Source of the DNA: Caldilineaceae bacterium bin34
GTDB taxonomy: Bacteria > Chloroflexota > Anaerolineae > Caldilineales > Caldilineaceae
NCBI GenBank assembly: GCA_002238555.1
Contig: MPMO01000047.1
Location: forward strand, 1-38,930
DNA length: 38,930 nt
Reading direction: 5' to 3'
Shown: positions 33,470 through 38,930 of the stretch, one piece after another
Layout: each line of letters begins with the position of its first letter
Numbering within the stretch: the first letter of the stretch is position 1
Position numbers and translations under genes: made by a program
The notes under the pieces: model-generated
Databases searched by the model: none
The model's input: the letters and a program-made list of their open reading frames with translations, nothing else
What the model was told of the DNA's origin: nothing

Positions 33470-34663
33470 ATGCTGACACGCCTTGGCCTGACGCCCTACT
33501 CCTTCCGCGCCGCGGCCGCCTACTACCTCTCCTTCATCGGCCTGGGGGTGGTCAGCGCATCGATCGGCCCCGCGCTGCCCTTTCTGAGTGCCCAGGTTCA
33601 GGTTACGGTGGCCGAGGTCAGCAGCCTGGTCGTGGCCAAGTCGGCCGGGTTCATGCTGGGCTCGTTCCTGATGGGACGCCTGGCCGACCGGGTTCAGGCC
33701 CACGGCCTGTTGCAGCTTTGCCTGTTGGTCAGCGCCGCCTGCACACTGGCCATCCCCAGCATTCCCGACTTCGCGGCCCTGTTGGCTTGCCTGTTCCTGC
33801 TGGGCATCTTTGTGGGCGGGATGGATGTGGGGGCCAACATCGTGATCGTCTGGGTGTTCCGGGAGAAGTTCGCCCCCTTTCTGACCGGTCTCCACTTCAT
33901 TTGGGGCATCGGCGCCCTGGCTTCGCCCCTGATCATCGTTACCTTTGTGGAACGCACCGGCGACCTGCGCCTGTCCTACACGATCATCACGGGCATTCTG
34001 CTGGTCTTGTCGCTGCTGTTCCTCCGGCTGCCCAGTCCCGCACCGATTCGGGCCCGCGAGGAGGCGCAGTATCCGATTCCGCCCCGGCCGATGTTCACCA
34101 TGGTGGCCATGCTGTTCCTGGCCGGCACCATCGAACTGGTGGTGGCCACCTGGATTCTCACCTATGTCCTGAAACTGGACCTGGCCGACAAAATCACCGG
34201 GGGCTACCTTAACTCCAGCTTTTTCCTGGGCCTCCTCGGCGCGCGCCTCGTGAGCATCTTCCTGCTGCGGCGATTCTCCATCTCGCAGGTCCTGTACGGC
34301 AGCCTGATCACGATCGCCGCCGGCTGCCTGTTGCCCCTGGCCATGCCTGCCTCGCTGGCCGTCCTCTGGATTGGGGTGGTCCTGGTCGGCATCGGCGTTG
34401 CCCCCCTCTTCCCCGGCTGCCTGAACCTGGCTCCGACCTACCTGCCGCCGGAAGGACGCGTCACCAGCTGGATGTATGCCGGCGCCTCCTTCGGCTTTCT
34501 GATCATGCCGTGGATCACGGGTCAGTTGTTCGAGGCGGTGGGACCCCACATCATTTGGCACTTCGCCCTGGGCGGCGCCCTGCTCAAACTGGGACTGCTG
34601 TACACCCTGGAACAGATGCCGCGCTATGTCCTGCCCGGCCTGAAGGCGGGCGCCGCCGCGTGA
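33470..34663 (+). CDS. MFS transporter, tandem copy 1
   Basis: A 397-residue major facilitator superfamily transporter with twelve predicted helices. The loop between helices 2 and 3 is G-R-L-A-D-R-V-Q-A-H-G, the family signature, and the central loop (S-P-A-P-I-R-A-R-E-E) is short. The protein is close to the next gene by eye over its whole length. No Shine-Dalgarno is seen; all three copies start C-C-C-A-T-G with GC-rich leaders. Cargo is unknown; flanking sugar-type oxidoreductases suggest a carbohydrate or polyol. Confidence 0.9.
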   Translation: MLTRLGLTPYSFRAAAAYYLSFIGLGVVSASIGPALPFLSAQVQVTVAEVSSLVVAKSAGFMLGSFLMGRLADRVQAHGLLQLCLLVSAACTLAIPSIPDFAALLACLFLLGIFVGGMDVGANIVIVWVFREKFAPFLTGLHFIWGIGALASPLIIVTFVERTGDLRLSYTIITGILLVLSLLFLRLPSPAPIRAREEAQYPIPPRPMFTMVAMLFLAGTIELVVATWILTYVLKLDLADKITGGYLNSSFFLGLLGARLVSIFLLRRFSISQVLYGSLITIAAGCLLPLAMPASLAVLWIGVVLVGIGVAPLFPGCLNLAPTYLPPEGRVTSWMYAGASFGFLIMPWITGQLFEAVGPHIIWHFALGGALLKLGLLYTLEQMPRYVLPGLKAGAAA

Positions 34664-34697
34664 TCGTTCCGGCGAGGGCTCGTCCACAGCATCCCCC

Positions 34698-35876
34698 ATG
34701 CTGACACGCTTGGGGTTGACTCCCTACTCGTTCCGGACCACGGCCGCCTACTACCTGTCCTTCATCGGCCTGGGTGTGGTCACCGCCTCCGTGGGACCGG
34801 CGCTGCCCTTCCTGAGCGAGCAGGTTCAGGTCACGCTGGCCGAAGCCAGCGGCCTGGTGGTCGCCCAGTCGGCCGGGTTCATGCTGGGTTCCTTCCTGGC
34901 AGGGCCCTTGACCGACCGCGTCCGGGCCCACGGCCTGTTTCAGTTCTGCCTGCTGCTCGGCGCCGCCTGCGCCCTGGCGGTCCCCAACATGCCCGACTTT
35001 CCCCTCCTGCTGGTGTGCCTGTTCCTGATGGGGGCATTCGTGGGCGGGATCGACGTAGGGGGCAACATCGTGATTGTCTGGCTGTTCCGGGAGAAGTTCG
35101 CGCCCTTCCTGACCGGTCTTCACTTCATCTGGGGTCTCGGCGCCCTGGCAGCACCCCTGATCATTGTCACGTTCGTGGAGCTCACGGGCGACCTGCGCCT
35201 GTCCTACACCATCATCACGGGCATCCTGCTGGTCATGCTGCTCCTGTTCATCCGCCTGCCCAGTCCCGCCCCCATCCGCGATCGGAAGGAGACGCGCCAT
35301 CGCATCCCACCCCGGCCGATGCTCACACTGGTCGCCTTGATGTTTCTGGCGGCCACCAGCGAGATTGTTGTGGCCACCTGGCTGCTCACGTACGTGCTCC
35401 AGCGGGATCTGGCCGACACGATCACCGGGGGCTATCTCAACTCCAGCCTCTTCCTGGGGATGCTTGGTGCGCGCCTCGCAAGCATGTTCCTCCTGCGGCG
35501 GTTCACCATTGCGCAGATTCTCTACGGAGGCCTGTTCGCCCTTGCCGCAGGCTGCCTGTTGGCCTTGGCCATGCCGGCGTCGCTGGCGGTTCTCTGGATT
35601 GCGGTCGTCCTGATCGGCGTAGGGTTTGCCCCCCTCATTCCCGGCTGCCTTAGCCTGGCCCCCAACCATCTGCCGCCCGAAGGGCGCGTTACCAGCTGGA
35701 TGTACGCAGGGGCCTCGTTGGGCTTTCTGGCCATGCCGTGGATCACCGGACAGTTGTTCGAGACGGTGGGTCCCCAGATCATTTGGCACTTCTCCCTGGG
35801 GAGCACCATACTCAGTCTGCTGCTGCTGTATGCCCTGGGACAGATGCCGCGCCATGCCCTGAAGGCCGCCGCGTGA
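34698..35876 (+). CDS. MFS transporter, tandem copy 2
   Basis: A 392-residue MFS transporter, nearest relative of copy 1: the same starting residues M-L-T-R-L-G-L-T-P-Y-S-F-R and long identical runs through helix 5 (F-A-P-F-L-T-G-L-H-F-I-W-G). Its helix 2-3 loop is G-P-L-T-D-R-V-R-A-H-G, with Pro and Thr replacing Arg and Ala of copy 1, which may change gating. It begins 34 bases after copy 1, and copy 3 begins 34 bases after it, consistent with one operon grown by duplication. Confidence 0.9.
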   Translation: MLTRLGLTPYSFRTTAAYYLSFIGLGVVTASVGPALPFLSEQVQVTLAEASGLVVAQSAGFMLGSFLAGPLTDRVRAHGLFQFCLLLGAACALAVPNMPDFPLLLVCLFLMGAFVGGIDVGGNIVIVWLFREKFAPFLTGLHFIWGLGALAAPLIIVTFVELTGDLRLSYTIITGILLVMLLLFIRLPSPAPIRDRKETRHRIPPRPMLTLVALMFLAATSEIVVATWLLTYVLQRDLADTITGGYLNSSLFLGMLGARLASMFLLRRFTIAQILYGGLFALAAGCLLALAMPASLAVLWIAVVLIGVGFAPLIPGCLSLAPNHLPPEGRVTSWMYAGASLGFLAMPWITGQLFETVGPQIIWHFSLGSTILSLLLLYALGQMPRHALKAAA

Positions 35877-35910
35877 CCACCGTGGCGACGGCTTCCCAAC
35901 CGCAATCCCC

Positions 35911-37095
35911 ATGCTGGCGCGCCTGGGCCTGACCCCCTACGCCTTCCGGGCCACCACGGCTTACTACTGGTCGTTCGCCGCGCTCGGCCTGAGCCAGATA
36001 TCGCTGGGACCGGCCCTGCCCTTTCTGGCGGATCAGTTGCAGGTCTCCCTGGCCCAGGCCAGCCTGCTGGTCACGACGCGGGCGGCCGGCTTCCTGGTCG
36101 GCTCGTTCCTGGCCGGCCGCCTGGCCGACCGCGGACGGCCCCACGGCATGCTGCAGGTCTGTGCCGCGGCGGCGGCCGCCCTGACGCTGGCGATTCCCCA
36201 TGTTCCCCTCTTCTGGTGGCTGGCCGGCCTCCTGATCGTGGTGGGGTTGTTGGAGGGCACGCTGGACATCGGGTTCAACGTCCTGATCGTCTGGCTGTTC
36301 CGCAACCGCGTCGCGCCGTACATGACCGGCCTCCACTTTGTATGGGGCATCGGCGCGCTGCTCGCCCCGCTGGTGATTGTCTTCTTCCACGACCTGACCG
36401 GCGATCTCGCCGCGTCCTACGCGGTCATCGCCTTGGGACTGCTATCGGTGTCCTTCGCTTACGTCCGCCTGCCCAGTCCCGAGCCGGCACGCCAGCGGCA
36501 TGAAGCACGCTATCCCCTGTCACCGTGGCCCATGTTCCTGTTGGCCGCCATGATGTTTCTGGCCGCCGGCCTCCAGTTGTCGGTGTCCACCTGGCTGCTG
36601 GCCTACATCCTCGAGCTCGATCTGACCGACGAAATCACGGGTGGCCTGATCAATTCCGAGCTCTTTCTCGGGATCATCGCGACTCGGCTGGTGAGTGTGC
36701 CCCTGCTGCAGCGCGTGTCCATCGCCCGCCTGCTCGCCGTCAGCCTCCTGTTCGTAACCCTGGGTTGCCTGGCCGTCCTGGCCTTTCCACAGTCGCTGCC
36801 GGTCCTGCACACGGCCGTGATCGTGATCGGAGTCGGGTTTGCCAACCTGTTCCCCGGATCCCTTAACCTGGCGCCCAGGTACCTGCCGGCCGAGGGCCGG
36901 GTCACCAGTTACATGTACATCGGTTCCGGGGCTGCGTTCTTCGTGACGCCGTGGATCACCGGACAGCTGTTCGACTCCATCGGCCCGCACGTCATCTGGT
37001 TTCTCGCCCTCGGCGGCACGGCAGTGTTCATGCTGCTGCTGGTCCTGCTGGTGCGCGTCCCGCGGTACCGGGGGCCGGGCGCTGCCGGGGCCTGA
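35911..37095 (+). CDS. MFS transporter, tandem copy 3
   Basis: A 394-residue MFS transporter, recognisably homologous to copies 1 and 2 (M-L-A-R-L-G-L-T-P-Y-A-F-R at the start, shared T-G-L-H-F and L-P-S-P motifs) but much more diverged. Its loop is G-R-L-A-D-R-G-R-P-H-G. Substrate-facing helices differ most, suggesting a different cargo. It is followed by an AT-rich gap with TAAAAT at 37099-37104 and then the second oxidoreductase. Confidence 0.9.
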   Translation: MLARLGLTPYAFRATTAYYWSFAALGLSQISLGPALPFLADQLQVSLAQASLLVTTRAAGFLVGSFLAGRLADRGRPHGMLQVCAAAAAALTLAIPHVPLFWWLAGLLIVVGLLEGTLDIGFNVLIVWLFRNRVAPYMTGLHFVWGIGALLAPLVIVFFHDLTGDLAASYAVIALGLLSVSFAYVRLPSPEPARQRHEARYPLSPWPMFLLAAMMFLAAGLQLSVSTWLLAYILELDLTDEITGGLINSELFLGIIATRLVSVPLLQRVSIARLLAVSLLFVTLGCLAVLAFPQSLPVLHTAVIVIGVGFANLFPGSLNLAPRYLPAEGRVTSYMYIGSGAAFFVTPWITGQLFDSIGPHVIWFLALGGTAVFMLLLVLLVRVPRYRGPGAAGA

Positions 37096-37178
37096 CAGTA
37101 AAATAAAACCGGTGCGGACCTGCCAACACCCCCGCGCTGTCCAGACCATTTGCACACCCCGAACCGGAGGAAAGACCC

Positions 37179-38369
37179 ATGCAGAACGTTGCCATGCTGG
37201 GAACCGGCCTGATCGGCATGTTCTACACCCAATCCCTGAACGGCCAGCGCAACCGGGACCGGGTCACCATCGTGCAGTCCCGCTCGGAAGACAGGGCCCG
37301 GCAGTCCGCCGAAGAATGGGGCGTACCGGCCTGGACCACCGACATTGACGAGGCCCTCAACCACCCCGGGGTCACCACGGTCGTGATCGGCCTGCCGAAC
37401 TTCATGCATCTGGAGGTGGTGCGGAAAGCGGTGCAGGCCCCGAACATCAAGGCGATTCTCTGCACCAAGCCGCTGGCCCGCAGCGGAGCCGAAGCGGCGG
37501 AGATTCTGAAGGTGGTCGAGGATGCCGGCGTCTTCCACGGGTACCTTGAGGACCTGGTCTACGCCCCCAAGGCCCTGAAGGCGATCAAGTCCGTGCAGGA
37601 CGGCGCCATCGGGGACGTGCTAGTGGCACGCTCGCGGGAGACGCACCCCGGTCCCCACAGCGCCTGGTTCTTCGATGCCGAAAAGGCCGGCGGCGGCGCG
37701 GTCATCGATCTGGGATGCCACTGCATCGAGATCATCCGCAGCTATGTGGGCAAGCACAACCGGCCGGTGGAGGTGATGTGCTGGCACGACACGATGGTGC
37801 ATCCCATCCAGGCCGAGGACACGGCGATGGTCTGGATCCGCTTCGAGAGCGGCGCCGTCGGGCAGTTCGAGGTCAGCTGGACCTTCCGGGGCGGCATGGA
37901 CCTGCGCGACGAAATCTCCGGCACGGAAGGCACCATCTGGCTCAACCACTTCCTGCGCACCGGCTTCGAGATGTTCACCTCCGGCGAGGGTTCCGGCTAC
38001 GTGGCGGAGAAGTCGGAGGTGGAGAGCGGCTGGCTCTTCCCGGTCGGCGACGAGATTGTCGAGCTGGGCTACACCGACATGTTCACGGACATGTTCAACA
38101 GCCTGGAGCAGGGCACCAACCCGACCGAGGACTTCTACGACGGCTACGTGGTGAACTGCATCATGGACGCCTGCTACCGGTCGGCGCGGGAACGCGCCTG
38201 GGTGCCGGTCGAGGTGGACTGGCGGCACGGCAAGGCGGATCCGATCCGCCGGGAGATTGCGGAGTACGACGGCAAGAACATCGTCAAGCAGGAGACCATG
38301 CCGGACGGCCGGGTCAAGATGATTCTGATGGAGAAGGACACGGGCCGCATCGTGGACATCACGGTCTGA
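37179..38369 (+). CDS. Gfo/Idh/MocA family oxidoreductase 2
   Basis: A 396-residue NAD(P)-dependent oxidoreductase. Rossmann motif G-T-G-L-I-G at 8-13; T-K-P (96-98) replaces E-K-P with Lys kept; G-G-G-A-V-I-D-L-G-C-H-C-I-E holds the substrate-site Asp and His. The C-terminal part is about 25 residues longer than in oxidoreductase 1, and the two are only distant relatives. GGAGG at 37166-37170, 8 bases before the ATG, is one of the clearest ribosome sites here, and TAAAAT at 37099-37104 could be its -10. It probably oxidises or epimerises a sugar or polyol brought in by a neighbouring transporter. Confidence 0.9.
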   Translation: MQNVAMLGTGLIGMFYTQSLNGQRNRDRVTIVQSRSEDRARQSAEEWGVPAWTTDIDEALNHPGVTTVVIGLPNFMHLEVVRKAVQAPNIKAILCTKPLARSGAEAAEILKVVEDAGVFHGYLEDLVYAPKALKAIKSVQDGAIGDVLVARSRETHPGPHSAWFFDAEKAGGGAVIDLGCHCIEIIRSYVGKHNRPVEVMCWHDTMVHPIQAEDTAMVWIRFESGAVGQFEVSWTFRGGMDLRDEISGTEGTIWLNHFLRTGFEMFTSGEGSGYVAEKSEVESGWLFPVGDEIVELGYTDMFTDMFNSLEQGTNPTEDFYDGYVVNCIMDACYRSARERAWVPVEVDWRHGKADPIRREIAEYDGKNIVKQETMPDGRVKMILMEKDTGRIVDITV

Positions 38370-38412
38370 CCGCACCCGTGCCGGAGGGCAGGACGGGCTT
38401 GCGTGGCATTGG

Positions 38413-38501
38413 CTTGACTGAACCTGCCAGTCGAGCAGGTCTTCAAAACCGACTCCAGACCTGGACTGTCGAAACCACACCCCGGGAAACCCAACCGGGT
38501 T
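38413..38501 (+). other. Three consecutive hairpins in intergenic space
   Basis: Between the second oxidoreductase and the Uma2 gene lie an 8-pair stem (38413-38420 with 38428-38435, one G-T pair, 7-base loop), directly followed by a perfect 7-pair stem (38436-38442 with 38457-38463, 14-base loop) and, after 24 bases, a 5-pair stem with a 4-base loop (38488-38492 with 38497-38501). They could be a terminator/leader array or a small structured RNA. No known RNA family is recognised. Confidence 0.35.
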
Positions 38502-38532
38502 GATCAGCCGGCGGGTCGTTTGTGGGGCCAAT

Positions 38533-38538
38533 TACAAT
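38533..38538 (+). promoter_or_regulatory. -10-like TACAAT before the Uma2 gene
   Basis: TACAAT lies 27 bases before the ATG at 38566. A TTGATC at 38500-38505 is too far (27 bases) to be its -35, so only the -10 is seen. Confidence 0.35.
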
Positions 38539-38565
38539 AGATCCTGCTTGCACGGGAGGCGCCCG

Positions 38566-38930
38566 ATGGCCATCACCAAACCCTGGACCGTACCGGTGGA
38601 ACCGCTCGCAGCCGAACCGGTTCCCCCAGTGGACCTGTCCAAGCCCATCCCTTCCTGGAACACCCCGGATTTCCCCGCCGAATGGCCCAGGAGCGACGAG
38701 ATGGCAGTGGTTCCGAGACACGTCGTCATCCTGCGTTACCTGTATGGCGCCCTGTCCGCCCTCCTGAGGCGGCGCGGGCGCCCCTTCGCCGTCAACCAGG
38801 AAATCGGGCTCCACTTCGTCGATGCCGACGGCCAGGCCCAGCGGTGCGATCCGGACCTGATCATCATGCCCTTCCCCAACACCGGGAAGGGGTCCCTGCG
38901 CCGCCGGGACATGCCCTGCCCACCCGACTG
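38566..38930 (+). CDS. Uma2-family (DUF820) nuclease-like protein, 3' end outside window
   Basis: The first 121 codons of a gene that runs off the window. A GGGAGG ribosome site (38553-38558) precedes ATG 38566 by 7 bases. After a Pro-rich N-terminus, the chain shows F-A-V-N-Q-E-I-G-L-H-F and then C-D-P-D-L-I-I-M-P, the Glu and Pro-Asp-Leu pattern of the PD-(D/E)xK-like Uma2/DUF820 family. Members are often found in many copies in Chloroflexota and cyanobacteria and are of uncertain function. The catalytic second half is not visible, so activity cannot be judged. Confidence 0.7.
   Translation, partial: MAITKPWTVPVEPLAAEPVPPVDLSKPIPSWNTPDFPAEWPRSDEMAVVPRHVVILRYLYGALSALLRRRGRPFAVNQEIGLHFVDADGQAQRCDPDLIIMPFPNTGKGSLRRRDMPCPPD

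Noticed and set aside
33344..35912. Two long minus-strand frames (about 440-450 codons) opposite MFS copies 1 and 2
   Set aside because: They resemble each other only because the MFS genes do; their Gln/Gly/His-rich translation is typical of antisense of membrane proteins.
38436..38463. Possible selenocysteine tRNA: the loop CTTCAAA flanked by GGT and ACC resembles its anticodon arm
   Set aside because: Only three pairs flank the loop, no proper T-arm or acceptor stem can be formed around it, and the bases fold better as a different 7-pair hairpin.

Overview
The window reads as a GC-rich bacterial chromosome segment with 26 complete protein genes, one pseudogene remnant and a gene cut by each edge. 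I see no rRNA, tRNA, CRISPR array, insertion sequence or phage genes. The mix suggests Chloroflexota (Anaerolineae/Caldilineae-like), possibly a host-associated or sponge-type lineage. The pointers are a LysM plus FG-GAP-like exported protein, lipoproteins with Pro/Thr-rich linkers (TPTPIPTR style), a DUF4037 protein, a GlmL/MutL-like protein beside zinc-ribbon and membrane proteins, tandem Gfo/Idh/MocA and MFS genes, and ankyrin-repeat proteins. This assignment is inference from gene content only.

Left part (1-6.4 kb): two ankyrin-repeat genes on the + strand, each followed by a minus-strand DUF4037 nucleotidyltransferase-like sequence. The first DUF4037 copy survives only as a C-terminal remnant, so an ankyrin/DUF4037 module appears to have been duplicated in tandem. 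The intact DUF4037 gene diverges from a Mug-type DNA glycosylase gene. That gene is followed by a family 4-like glycosyltransferase that lacks its C-terminal end.

Middle-left (6.4-15.4 kb): a large LysM/FG-GAP-like exported protein on the minus strand. Divergent from it is a six-gene + strand cluster of small membrane proteins, a zinc-ribbon membrane protein and a GlmL/MutL-like ATPase-fold protein, whose joint role is unknown to me. A small basic protein (-) and a two-helix membrane protein with a PH-like tail (+) follow.

Centre (15.6-30 kb): a nearly continuous minus-strand block. In transcription order it holds a VOC protein, then a NIPSNAP protein, a MacA-like adaptor lipoprotein, an FtsX/MacB-type permease and an ABC ATPase with a C-terminal AbrB-like domain. 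It continues with a second ABC ATPase, an HPr-kinase-like protein, a PqqD-like protein, a lasso-peptide B2-like transglutaminase, xanthine phosphoribosyltransferase, a molybdenum hydroxylase large subunit, FabF and FabH. The kinase/PqqD/B2 trio is packed against a complete efflux ABC transporter with no lasso cyclase and no recognisable precursor. It is the best candidate here for an undescribed peptide-processing system.

Right part (30-38.9 kb, + strand): a secreted clan-A glycoside hydrolase lipoprotein, a Gfo/Idh/MocA oxidoreductase, three tandem paralogous MFS transporters, a second Gfo/Idh/MocA oxidoreductase, a hairpin-rich intergenic stretch, and the start of a Uma2-family gene. Together these look like a sugar or polyol uptake and oxidation region.
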